Under the pieces are notes generated by a model that had not been told where the DNA came from, did no database searches, and saw nothing but the letters and a program-made list of their open reading frames with translations. A stretch of DNA of 5,671 nucleotides from Maritimibacter sp. (GTDB lineage Bacteria > Pseudomonadota > Alphaproteobacteria > Rhodobacterales > Rhodobacteraceae), in assembly GCA_020441225.1 (NCBI GenBank), contig JAGRMP010000021.1:1-5671 (forward strand), written 5' to 3'. A program made the translations under genes and the position numbers. Positions within the stretch are counted from its first letter, which is position 1. Each line of letters begins with the position of its first letter. This document shows, one piece after another, positions 1 to 5,542 of the stretch.

Positions 1-334
1 TTTCGACGTGGTCGTCGGCGAGCTGATCGTGGCGTGTGGCTTCGGTCGGGCGCACACCGGCGCGGTGGGCGGCGCGGGCGAGCACCTGGCTCGACAGCGG
101 GTTGGTGAACATGAGGAACAGCATGATGAGCAGGAGCTTCACCGCCCAGGCGGGGGCCGTGAACGCCGCGCCGAGGAGCAGCAGAAGCGTGCCCAGCGTG
201 GTCGCCTTGGTGCCCGCCTGGATGCGGTTGTAGATGTCGGGCATGCGGTAGAGCCCGAGCCCGCCGAGGAACAGGAAGAAGGCGCCGCCGAGCAAGAGGA
301 GCGCGCCGAGGAAGTCGAGAAGTCCGGCCATCAT
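1..334 (-). CDS. mnhG: Mrp-type Na+/H+ antiporter subunit G (MnhG/MrpG/PhaG), C-terminus cut by window edge
   Basis: Small membrane subunit of the multi-subunit Mrp cation/proton antiporter, which exports Na+ (or K+) in exchange for protons across the inner membrane. Reading the minus strand from ATG at 334 gives 111 codons with no stop before the edge, so the gene is incomplete at its 3' end. The family hallmark is clear: after a first hydrophobic helix (about residues 5-28) comes LYRMPDIYNRIQAGTKATT, then two more hydrophobic stretches (about 46-58 and 62-77) and a polar tail. Family members are roughly 100-130 residues, so little is missing. The start overlaps the mnhF stop as ATGA, typical of translational coupling. 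A second ATG follows directly (331-329); either could be used. Individual function of G is not well defined in the family; it is needed for assembly of the whole complex. Confidence 0.93.
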   Translation of the reverse strand, partial: MMAGLLDFLGALLLLGGAFFLFLGGLGLYRMPDIYNRIQAGTKATTLGTLLLLLGAAFTAPAWAVKLLLIMLFLMFTNPLSSQVLARAAHRAGVRPTEATRHDQLADDHVE

Positions 335-591
335 TCGCCCCCTTCGAGGTAGCGCGCGGCGACGATCACACCGAGGAAGGACAAAAGCGCGTAGACCAGC
401 GCCACGTCGAGGTAGATCGCGCGGCCGGTCACCAGCGCGGCGATGACGATGGCGCCGATGGACAGGATGGTGAGCACGTCGAAGGACACCACCCGGTCGA
501 CGGCGCGGGGGCCGAGGGCGAAGCGAATCATCGCCAGCAGGAAGGCGAGCGCGAGCAGCGCGCCGGCGGCGTAGAGGAGCATCTCAGTCAT
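331..591 (-). CDS. mnhF: Mrp-type Na+/H+ antiporter subunit F (MnhF/MrpF/PhaF)
   Basis: An 86-residue integral membrane protein, the usual size for subunit F. Three hydrophobic segments are visible at about residues 3-22, 36-55 and 60-80. The conserved loop RFALGPRAVDRVVSFDVLT between the first two matches the family pattern GPxxxDRVvxxD. It acts with MnhE and MnhG in the membrane complex; in other bacteria F is linked to antiport and, in some, to bile-salt or cholate efflux (family knowledge, not visible here). The start at 591 has a good Shine-Dalgarno (GGAGG, 6 nt spacing) embedded in the end of mnhE. The gene overlaps mnhE by 8 nt and mnhG by 4 nt, so the three are almost certainly co-transcribed and translationally coupled. 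Confidence 0.95.
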   Translation of the reverse strand: MTEMLLYAAGALLALAFLLAMIRFALGPRAVDRVVSFDVLTILSIGAIVIAALVTGRAIYLDVALVYALLSFLGVIVAARYLEGGE

Positions 592-1081
592 ACATGGCCT
601 CCAGGTAGCGTTCGAAGCCGGCGACGATCTCGCGCGTCGCGGTTTCGCGGTCGGTGCCCTTGGCGGCGACCCAGTGAACGTAGAGCGTGTCGCTCCGGTA
701 CGAGACGGAGAGGGTGCCGGGGGTGAGGGTGATGGCGTTGGCGAGCAGGAGCCGGGCCACCGGGTGTTTGAGCCTGACCTCGGCGCCGACGATGGCGGGG
801 GCGATCGGCAGGCGCGGGTTGAGCACGATGGCGGCCATCTGCAGGTTGGCCTTGACCAGCTCCTTGAGGAAATAGCCGACGAAGCGCAGCGTCGCCCAGA
901 ACGCCGCGGGCGTAAGCTTGTGGCCCGAGAGCACCGAGAGCGTGTCGCGGAAGGCCCAGGCGATCACCGCGGCGACGGCGAGGCCGACCGCGAGCGTGCC
1001 CGGGGCCACCGAGCCGTTGAGCAGGATCCAGAACAGCAGAAGCGTCGCGAAGAGCTTCAGCGAGTCCATGGGGCGCGTCAT
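584..1081 (-). CDS. mnhE: Mrp-type Na+/H+ antiporter subunit E (MnhE/MrpE/PhaE)
   Basis: A 165-residue membrane subunit of the Mrp cation/proton antiporter. N-terminal hydrophobic helices lie at about residues 9-46, followed by a region around 60-90 with the family-typical FLKELVKANLQMA stretch, and the hallmark NAITLTPGTLSVSY at about 115-128; the C-terminal third is cytoplasmic in homologues. The frame stays open upstream to 1240, but I place the start at ATG 1081 because GGAGGG sits 7 nt before it, the upstream residues look non-coding, and MTRPMDSLKLF is a typical family N-terminus. An internal ATG at 1069 lacks a Shine-Dalgarno. It is the first gene of the visible E-F-G run: no mnhA-D gene lies upstream, so the remaining subunits must be downstream, beyond position 1, or elsewhere. 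Confidence 0.94.
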   Translation of the reverse strand: MTRPMDSLKLFATLLLFWILLNGSVAPGTLAVGLAVAAVIAWAFRDTLSVLSGHKLTPAAFWATLRFVGYFLKELVKANLQMAAIVLNPRLPIAPAIVGAEVRLKHPVARLLLANAITLTPGTLSVSYRSDTLYVHWVAAKGTDRETATREIVAGFERYLEAMYD

Positions 1082-1088
1082 GTCAGGT

Positions 1089-1094
1089 CCCTCC
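1089..1094 (-). promoter_or_regulatory. Ribosome binding site of mnhE
   Basis: GGAGGG on the minus strand lies 7 nt upstream of the ATG at 1081. It decides this start over the longer open frame reaching 1240 and over the internal ATG at 1069, neither of which has a comparable site. Confidence 0.7.
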
Positions 1095-1371
1095 ACTGGT
1101 CCGACTCGCGGGCGCCCCCCTGCCCCGCACCGGTGCGACGGCCCCCGCGAAGGCGGTGGTGCGTCCGGGGATCGAAGCTGTGGTGCGCATGGGGGTTGGG
1201 GTCCGTTGCCCGCGAATTTGACACGGGACAAAGCACACATTCACGCATCACGATTTGATTTGAGACAAACCGGCGGGTGAATCGCAGCCCATTGGTGCAA
1301 ATAGGCCGCTCAGCATAGCGGGTATTCCCGCACCGCATGGAAAACGCCGCCCGTGCCGGGCCCGGGCGCGC

Positions 1372-1419
1372 GGGGCGCGAAGGGCGCGGGGCGAAGGGCG
1401 TACGGGGCGCGCGGGGCGG
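1372..1419. repeat. Three degenerate 16-nt GC-rich tandem units
   Basis: Units at 1372-1387, 1388-1403 and 1404-1419 each begin GGGGCG. The first two continue with a GAAGGGCG-like segment; the third is more diverged and ends in GGGGCGG. This may be a small minisatellite or simply low-complexity purine-rich GC sequence; the alignment is by eye. Confidence 0.45.
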
Positions 1420-1424
1420 CACTA

Positions 1425-1460
1425 CGGAAACCGCCCGGCGCACGGGCGCGCGCCGGGCGG
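1425..1460 (-). terminator. Likely intrinsic terminator of the RTX gene
   Basis: A perfect 11-bp inverted repeat, CCGCCCGGCGC at 1431-1441 and GCGCCGGGCGG at 1450-1460, encloses an 8-nt loop. On the minus strand the stem is followed immediately by a short T run (TTTCC, 1430-1426). It lies 85 nt beyond the RTX stop codon and before the mnhE leader, where a terminator is expected. The T run is short, so termination may be partial or factor-assisted. Confidence 0.68.
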
Positions 1461-1505
1461 GTCCGGAGGCCCCGGGAAACGTAGCAAGACCCCCGGTCGG
1501 AGCGG

Positions 1506-1537
1506 CCCGGGCTGCGCAACGGAACGCGCAGTCCGGG
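1506..1537 (-). other. Stem-loop just after the RTX stop codon
   Basis: CCCGGGCTGCGC (1506-1517) and GCGCAGTCCGGG (1526-1537) pair over 12 positions with one mismatch around an 8-nt loop. It begins 8 nt past the RTX stop. No T run follows on the minus strand, so it looks more like a 3'-end mRNA stabiliser or a first element of a tandem terminator than a terminator by itself. Confidence 0.5.
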
Positions 1538-1545
1538 GCGCGGTG

Positions 1546-2781
1546 TCAGAAGATGAAATCGTCCGCGGTGATGTCGGTGGCGGTCGTGTCGTCGAGGCGC
1601 ACCTCGTTGCCGTTCCACTCGATCAGCGCGTCGCTGCCGTCCTGACTGATCGTGAGGGCGGCGAAATCGGCGGCGTTCTTGATCCGGATCATGTCGATAC
1701 CGTCTTCGAAATCCTCGATGCGATCGAAGCCGAAGGTGTCGCCGTTGAAGATGAAGGTATCGGCCCCGTCGCCGCCCTGCGCACCGTCGTTGCCGCGGCC
1801 GAAGTAGAACATGTCGTCGCCGTCCTCGCCGTCAAACCAGTTGTCGCCGGCGTTGTCGCGGAAGATGTCATCGGTATCGGTGCCCCCGACGTGCTCGATA
1901 TTCTTGAGCGTATCGACCGTGCCCCACTGGTCTTTCGCCTTGTCCTTGGCGAGGTTCACCCGGACGCCGCGCACGCCGCCGACCCAGTCTTCGGACCAGT
2001 AGCGCACGATGTCCCAGTCGCCCTTGCCGTTCATGAAGTCTTCGCCGAGCATTCCCTGGAACTCGTTGCGATCGTCATTGCCGATCATCCGGTCGTCGAA
2101 CATCGAGCCCTGGATGCCCTCGATGCTCTTGACGGTGTCCCTGAGCCCATCCGTGCCGATCACATAGCCCTTGTCGAGACGCGCGACGATGCCCTCGGAT
2201 GTGCCTTCAAGCGCCCAGCGGTGGTTCATGTAGCCCACGAAGTCGTAACCGGCTCCGCCACGGTAGTCATCCTGCCCGCCGGTATCGCGGATCCAGTCGT
2301 TGCCGGCCCTGCCGTAGACGGTGTCGTCGCCAGCTCCCGTGTCGATGTTCTCTCCCCGTTCGGGATCCATCTCGAAGGCAACGTTGGAGCCATAGAACGT
2401 GTGCCCGCCACCCAGGATATGGTGGATCGCGCTCCAGCCATTGTCGTAGAAGACCATCGCCGAAACATAGGGCATCGACACGTCGAGACCGGAGATGCTC
2501 ATCAGAAGGTCGCCGGCCTCGTTAAACAGCTTGACCTTGGTCAGGGTCCCGGCGGTGTAGTCGAATTCGCCGGCGTGGTCGCCTTCCTCGATGGTTTCGA
2601 CCACGCCGTCCTCGACGTAGAACTTGACCCGGTAGGGCATCCGGTCGTCGATCGGGCCGAGCGCGGTCTCGTCATAGACCATGACCATCTCGTCAGGCGT
2701 CAGCTTGGTGTTTTGATAGTCGTTGATATCGCCGTGAAATTCTACGCGATTGTTGTCGTCAAAATAGCGAACGGTGCCCAT
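1546..2781 (-). CDS. RTX / hemolysin-type calcium-binding repeat protein, putative type I-secreted
   Basis: A 411-residue, strongly acidic protein. Residues 1 to about 140 are not repeats; they contain a segment (about 72-133) of the form GTLTKVKLFNEAGDLLMSISGL followed by aromatic-rich sequence, a style I associate with N-terminal parts of alphaproteobacterial RTX proteins. Glycine/aspartate nonapeptide-like repeats begin near 147 (GAGDDTVYGRAGNDWI) and continue, partly degenerate, to about 345. Two longer modules are recognisable, about 171-262 and 263-345, each with a G(I/V)xARL or GVRVNL strand, a DTxKxIE motif and a Gly/Asp block. The clearest RTX turns are FDGEDGDDMFYFGRGND and GGDGADTFIF near 317-345, then FGFDRIEDFEDGIDMIRI. 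The protein ends TADDFIF, the style of an uncleaved C-terminal type I secretion signal, and no N-terminal signal peptide is seen. By family knowledge the repeats bind Ca2+ and fold outside the cell; no catalytic domain is recognised, so the role (adhesin, surface or matrix protein) is open. AGGAGG with 8-nt spacing supports the start. No type I exporter gene is in the window. Confidence 0.88.
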   Translation of the reverse strand: MGTVRYFDDNNRVEFHGDINDYQNTKLTPDEMVMVYDETALGPIDDRMPYRVKFYVEDGVVETIEEGDHAGEFDYTAGTLTKVKLFNEAGDLLMSISGLDVSMPYVSAMVFYDNGWSAIHHILGGGHTFYGSNVAFEMDPERGENIDTGAGDDTVYGRAGNDWIRDTGGQDDYRGGAGYDFVGYMNHRWALEGTSEGIVARLDKGYVIGTDGLRDTVKSIEGIQGSMFDDRMIGNDDRNEFQGMLGEDFMNGKGDWDIVRYWSEDWVGGVRGVRVNLAKDKAKDQWGTVDTLKNIEHVGGTDTDDIFRDNAGDNWFDGEDGDDMFYFGRGNDGAQGGDGADTFIFNGDTFGFDRIEDFEDGIDMIRIKNAADFAALTISQDGSDALIEWNGNEVRLDDTTATDITADDFIF

Positions 2782-2804
2782 TGCGGGTCCCTCCTAATGG
2801 CTTG

Positions 2805-2866
2805 GTGCTAAAAAATGTTCGTTCGAAAAAATGAACAATAGTGCTGAAGTGGAGGGATATTAGCAC
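2805..2866. repeat. Inverted repeats in the RTX gene leader
   Basis: GTGCTAA (2805-2811) and TTAGCAC (2860-2866) form a perfect 7-nt inverted pair 48 nt apart. TGTTC (2816-2820) and GAACA (2833-2837) form a shorter nested pair. The outer right arm overlaps the proposed -10 element. They could be a regulator site or a leader fold, but arms this short can arise by chance. Confidence 0.3.
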
Positions 2867-2886
2867 GATTCTGTCGAATTTCCCAA
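2857..2886 (-). promoter_or_regulatory. Candidate sigma70-type promoter of the RTX gene
   Basis: On the minus strand TTGGGA (2886-2881) and TAATAT (2862-2857) are separated by 18 nt, each matching four of six consensus bases. It lies in the only AT-rich stretch of the window, 76 nt or more upstream of the start codon, and would give a leader of about 70 nt. Judged by eye only. Confidence 0.35.
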
Positions 2887-2987
2887 GCCTGAGCCGATGC
2901 TCGATCCGGTCGGGCCGAATTTCAACCCATGCTTGTCGCGCCGGGCATTTCGTTCAACCCCGGGTCAATCTCACTCGCGGAATTCGC

Positions 2988-3431
2988 TCAGAAAATCACG
3001 CCTTTGCGCAGGATGAAGCAGCCATAGGGCCGGTCTTCGGAACAGCGCACGACGGCGAAGGCGGTGCGGGCGTGGGCGTAGAAGGCCTGGCGTTCGAGCG
3101 AGGCGGTGCCGCCACCCTCGGGCAGGTGGGCGCGGATCGCCGCGAGCGCTTCGTCGTGGACCGGTTCCGGGCGGTCGCCCTGCCCGTCCGCCTGCATCCA
3201 CAGCGCGCCGGCCGGTACGAAGGCGTCGAGCGGCAGGACCGAACAGATCAGGCCGATGGCCTCGGGGGCGGAAAAGCCGGGAAGCTCGATCACCCGGGGG
3301 GTGACGGTCGCCGCCGCGTTGGCATGGGCGGGATAGTTGCGGTCGGCCAGCACCAGCTCGTCGCCGTGGCCCATGCGCATCAGCGTGTCGAGCAGCTCCG
3401 CGGTCATCCGGCTGTCGATCCCCTTGAGCAT
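2988..3431 (-). CDS. fucU: FucU/RbsD family sugar mutarotase
   Basis: A 147-residue protein matching the FucU branch of the RbsD/FucU family, close to the usual 140 residues. It starts MLKGIDSRMTAELLDTL, then MGHGDELVLADRNYPA (about 20-35), where His22 corresponds to the family's catalytic histidine and Asp30 is also conserved. The C-terminal QAFYAHARTAFAVV and RPYGCFILRKGV (about 115-145) complete the family pattern. These enzymes interconvert alpha and beta anomers of sugars such as L-fucose or ribose, supplying the anomer used by the first catabolic enzyme; they act in the cytoplasm as ring-shaped oligomers. The actual sugar cannot be read from sequence. AGGGAGG 5 nt upstream supports the start. 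It lies only 22 nt after the second ABC ATPase gene, so it is very likely the next gene of that operon, tying the transporter to sugar uptake. Confidence 0.9.
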   Translation of the reverse strand: MLKGIDSRMTAELLDTLMRMGHGDELVLADRNYPAHANAAATVTPRVIELPGFSAPEAIGLICSVLPLDAFVPAGALWMQADGQGDRPEPVHDEALAAIRAHLPEGGGTASLERQAFYAHARTAFAVVRCSEDRPYGCFILRKGVIF

Positions 3432-3453
3432 TGGTGCCTCCCTCTGCGGTGCT

Positions 3454-4446
3454 CTATTCCGGGAAGTAGCAGGCGACCCGGTGGCCCGGGCTCGCGTTCC
3501 CGCTCCCGTTCCCGGCGGCTTCGAGCGCGGGACGGGTGGCGCGGCAGCGGTCCTGCGCTTTCCAGCACCGTGGCGCGAACGGGCAGCCGTCGGGCACGTT
3601 GAGCGGCGAGGGCAGCTCGCCTTCGAGCTTGATCCGTTCGATCTTGCGGGTCGGTTCGGTGGTGGGCGTCGCGGACAGCAGCGCCTTGGAATAGGGGTGG
3701 CGCGGATGGGCGAAGAGCGCCTCCTTGGAGGCGAACTCGACCGGGCGGCCGAGATACATCACGATCACCTCGTCGGCGACATGGCGGACCACGGAAAGGT
3801 CGTGGCTGATGAACATGTAGGCGAGGTTGAGCCGTTCCTGCAGATCGAGGAGCAGGTTGAGCACCTGCGACTGGATCGACACGTCGAGCGCCGAGACTGG
3901 CTCGTCGAGGACGATGAGCTTGGGTTCCAGCATGAGCGCGCGGCCGACCGCGATGCGCTGGCGCTGGCCGCCGGAGAACATGTGCGGGAAACGGTCGTAA
4001 TGCTCGGGCCGCAGGCCGACGAGCTGCATCATCGCGCGGGCTTTCTCTTCGCGCTCGGCGGCGGACATGTCGGGGCGGTTGATCTTGAGCGGTTCTTCGA
4101 GGATCGACCCCACCCGGTGGCGCAGGTTGAGCGAGCCGTAGGGGTCCTGGAAGACGATCTGGACGCTCTCGCGCAGCCGCGCCCAGTTGTCGGGCGTGCC
4201 GGGGATGCCGTCGAGGGTGAAGCTGCCGGCGGTGGGCTCTTCGATCAGGGTGACGAGACGGGCGAGCGTTGACTTGCCGCAGCCCGACTCGCCGACCACG
4301 GCGAGGGTCTTGCCGGGGTCGATGGAAAAGCTCGCCTCGGAGAGCGCCTTCACGATCCTGGATTTGCGGAACATGCTGCCGCCGACTTCGTAGTGCCGGG
4401 CGAGATGTTCGGCGGTGATGACGGGTGTGACGGCGGGCGCGGTCAT
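3454..4446 (-). CDS. Peptide/glycoside ABC transporter ATP-binding protein, OppF/DppF type
   Basis: A 330-residue ATPase of the peptide/nickel/opine (PepT) importer family; it powers import with its partner ATPase and two permeases at the inner membrane. Visible motifs: Walker A GESGCGKST (52-60), Q-loop VFQDP (Gln100), signature FSGGQRQR (157-164), Walker B LIVLDEP (177-183), D-loop SALD and H-loop His215. The C-terminal oligopeptide-transporter extension has CPFAPRC, a third Cys at about 301 and a fourth at about 326. These four Cys match the pattern that binds an iron-sulfur cluster in some solved Dpp/Opp ATPases. The early RHYEVGGSMFRKSRIVKAL and SVQIVFQDPYGSLNLR are typical of the F-type partner. 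The frame runs open far upstream, but that part is out of frame with the upstream ATPase gene and meaningless; ATG 4446 has AGGAGG 7 nt before it and overlaps the upstream stop as ATGA. Substrate is uncertain; the adjoining mutarotase favours a sugar or glycoside. Confidence 0.95.
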   Translation of the reverse strand: MTAPAVTPVITAEHLARHYEVGGSMFRKSRIVKALSEASFSIDPGKTLAVVGESGCGKSTLARLVTLIEEPTAGSFTLDGIPGTPDNWARLRESVQIVFQDPYGSLNLRHRVGSILEEPLKINRPDMSAAEREEKARAMMQLVGLRPEHYDRFPHMFSGGQRQRIAVGRALMLEPKLIVLDEPVSALDVSIQSQVLNLLLDLQERLNLAYMFISHDLSVVRHVADEVIVMYLGRPVEFASKEALFAHPRHPYSKALLSATPTTEPTRKIERIKLEGELPSPLNVPDGCPFAPRCWKAQDRCRATRPALEAAGNGSGNASPGHRVACYFPE

Positions 4447-5423
4447 TGGGCGACCTCCTGACCCGGTGTGGGGATCGGGTAGTGGCAGCGGGCAAGCCCG
4501 AGCGCGGCGCTCTGGACCGGGGGCACCTCGCGGCGGCACTTGTCGTCGGCCTGGCTGCAGCGGGGCGAGAACAGGCAGCCCTGCGGCCGGTCGAACTGGC
4601 CCGGCACCACGCCCGCGATGGTCGGCAGCCGCCGCTCGGTGGCGCGTTCGGGAAGGGCTGCGAGCAGCGCGGCGGTATAGGGGTGGTGCGGGGTGTCGAA
4701 GAGCGCGCGCACCGGCTGCTCCTCGACCTTTTGCCCGGCATACTGGACCTGCACCCGCTGGGCGGTCTCGGCGACCACGCCCATGTCGTGGGTGATGAGG
4801 ATGAGCGCCATGCCGGTCTCTTGCTGCAGCCGGGCGAGCAGATCGAGGATCTGGGCCTGGATCGTCACGTCGAGCGCGGTGGTGGGCTCGTCGGCGATCA
4901 GCAGCTTGGGGTTGCAGCTGAGCGCCATGGCGATCATCACCCGCTGGCTCATGCCGCCCGAAAGCTGGTGCGGGAAGGCATTGAGGCGGGTTTCGGGGGC
5001 CGGGATACCCACCAGATCGAGCAGCTCGATGGCCCGGGCGCGGCGCTCGGCGCGGCTGAGATCCATGTGCTTCTTGAGCGATTCCGTGATCTGGAACCCG
5101 ACGGTGAAGCAGGGGTTGAGCGAGGACATCGGCTCCTGGAAGATCATCGCCATGTCGCGGCCGATGAGCTTGCGGCGCTGCTTGGGGGTGAGCGCGCGGA
5201 TGTCGTGGCCTTCGAAGACCATCTCGTCGGCGGTGATCGTGGCGGTCCAGGGCAGAAGGCCCATCACCGCGAGCATGGCGACCGACTTGCCGGAGCCGCT
5301 TTCGCCGACGATTGCCAACTTGTCGCCCGCATCGACGGTCACGTCGACCCCCTCGACGGCGCGGAACTCGCCCGCCGTGGTGGCGAAGGTGACGGTGAGG
5401 TTGCGGACGTTCAGAAGCGGCAT
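4443..5423 (-). CDS. Peptide/glycoside ABC transporter ATP-binding protein, OppD/DppD type
   Basis: A 326-residue ATPase, the D-type partner of the next gene in a PepT-family importer. Motifs in order: Walker A GESGSGKS (40-47), Q-loop IFQEPMSSLNP (Gln96), signature LSGGMSQR (154-161), Walker B LLIADEP (174-180) followed by TTALDVTIQAQIL, and H-loop THDMGVVAE (His212), all typical of OppD/DppD. The C-terminal extension contains CLFSPRC (283-289), Cys296 and Cys313, again a four-cysteine set. The start at 5423 has AAGGAGG 7 nt upstream and gives the expected N-terminus MPLLNVRNLTVTF. Its stop overlaps the start of the F-type ATPase gene, so equal amounts of the two are expected. Upstream, 224 nt separate it from the tail of a permease gene, unusually long for such an operon, with possible regulatory sites in between. 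Confidence 0.95.
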   Translation of the reverse strand: MPLLNVRNLTVTFATTAGEFRAVEGVDVTVDAGDKLAIVGESGSGKSVAMLAVMGLLPWTATITADEMVFEGHDIRALTPKQRRKLIGRDMAMIFQEPMSSLNPCFTVGFQITESLKKHMDLSRAERRARAIELLDLVGIPAPETRLNAFPHQLSGGMSQRVMIAMALSCNPKLLIADEPTTALDVTIQAQILDLLARLQQETGMALILITHDMGVVAETAQRVQVQYAGQKVEEQPVRALFDTPHHPYTAALLAALPERATERRLPTIAGVVPGQFDRPQGCLFSPRCSQADDKCRREVPPVQSAALGLARCHYPIPTPGQEVAQ

Positions 5424-5486
5424 GGCAGGGCCTCCTTCGGGATGGGCGAAGGGGTGTGCGCGCTCGCACGGGGGATCAGGTGTTTG

Positions 5487-5516
5487 ATATTGCTACCGAT
5501 AGCGCTAACTTGTCTG
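5487..5516 (-). promoter_or_regulatory. Weak candidate promoter upstream of the D-type ATPase gene
   Basis: On the minus strand CAGACA (5516-5511) and CAATAT (5492-5487) are 18 nt apart and match four and three of six consensus bases. The match is weak, but the operator-like palindrome falls inside the spacer, the arrangement expected for a repressed promoter. If real, it would drive the two ATPase genes and fucU separately from the permease genes. Confidence 0.25.
5498..5509. promoter_or_regulatory. LacI-family operator-like palindrome
   Basis: GATAGCGCTAAC is palindromic at 10 of 12 positions around a central CG and resembles LacI-family sugar-repressor operators of the form GTTAGCGCTAAC. 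A second, overlapping GCTA-CCGA-TAGC palindrome lies at 5492-5503. The site is 75-86 nt upstream of the D-type ATPase start. A sugar-responsive LacI-type regulator would fit the mutarotase in this operon. No regulator gene is in the window. Confidence 0.45.
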
Positions 5517-5542
5517 AGGCCGGCGAGGGTCACAGGGGCACG

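Larger units (their letters stand above)
1082..1545. other. 464-nt gene-free region between the RTX gene and mnhE
   Basis: No credible protein gene is present; short open frames on both strands are rich in Arg, Pro, Gly and Ala with no recognisable family, as expected from random frames in GC-rich DNA. The part next to the RTX gene (about 1372-1537) is very GC-rich and contains two hairpins and a degenerate tandem repeat, described separately. The part from about 1205 to 1330 is less GC-rich, with runs such as caaat, and is the likely site of the mnhE operon promoter. I could not pick out a convincing -35/-10 pair there. The distance from this stretch to the mnhE start leaves room for a leader of 120 nt or more. 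Confidence 0.75.

Noticed and set aside
1078..1618. Two minus-strand frames (1078-1443 and 1310-1618) in the gap upstream of mnhE
   Set aside because: Composition is Arg/Pro/Ala/His with no motif, and one runs through the terminator hairpin; typical of random frames in GC-rich DNA.
1543..2811. 422-codon open frame on the plus strand opposite the RTX gene
   Set aside because: It is the mirror of an Asp/Gly-rich gene with GC-ending codons: the Asp codons read as Val/Ile on the other strand. The translation is Val/Asp/Ala-rich with no family resemblance, while the minus-strand frame has clear RTX motifs and a good ribosome site.
2941..2987. Possible terminator after fucU (CCGGG...CCCGG, 5-bp stem with 13-nt loop)
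   Set aside because: Stem is short, loop is large and no T run follows on the minus strand; not distinguishable from chance in GC-rich DNA.
2841..3602. 253-codon plus-strand frame across the RTX leader, fucU and the F-type ATPase end
   Set aside because: Antisense to a clearly recognised FucU gene; its translation changes character along its length and matches nothing.
3337..4272. 311-codon plus-strand frame opposite the F-type ATPase gene
   Set aside because: Antisense shadow of a gene whose own frame has all ABC motifs; no ribosome site or family resemblance seen.
3404..4741. 445-codon minus-strand frame overlapping both ATPase genes
   Set aside because: Arg/Pro-rich shadow of the ATPase genes in another frame; no domain recognised.
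3454..5469. 671-codon continuous frame on the minus strand suggesting a fused protein
   Set aside because: Only the last 330 residues (from ATG 4446) are a real ATPase. The preceding part is the out-of-frame reading of the upstream ATPase gene and is rich in Arg/Pro/His without motifs.
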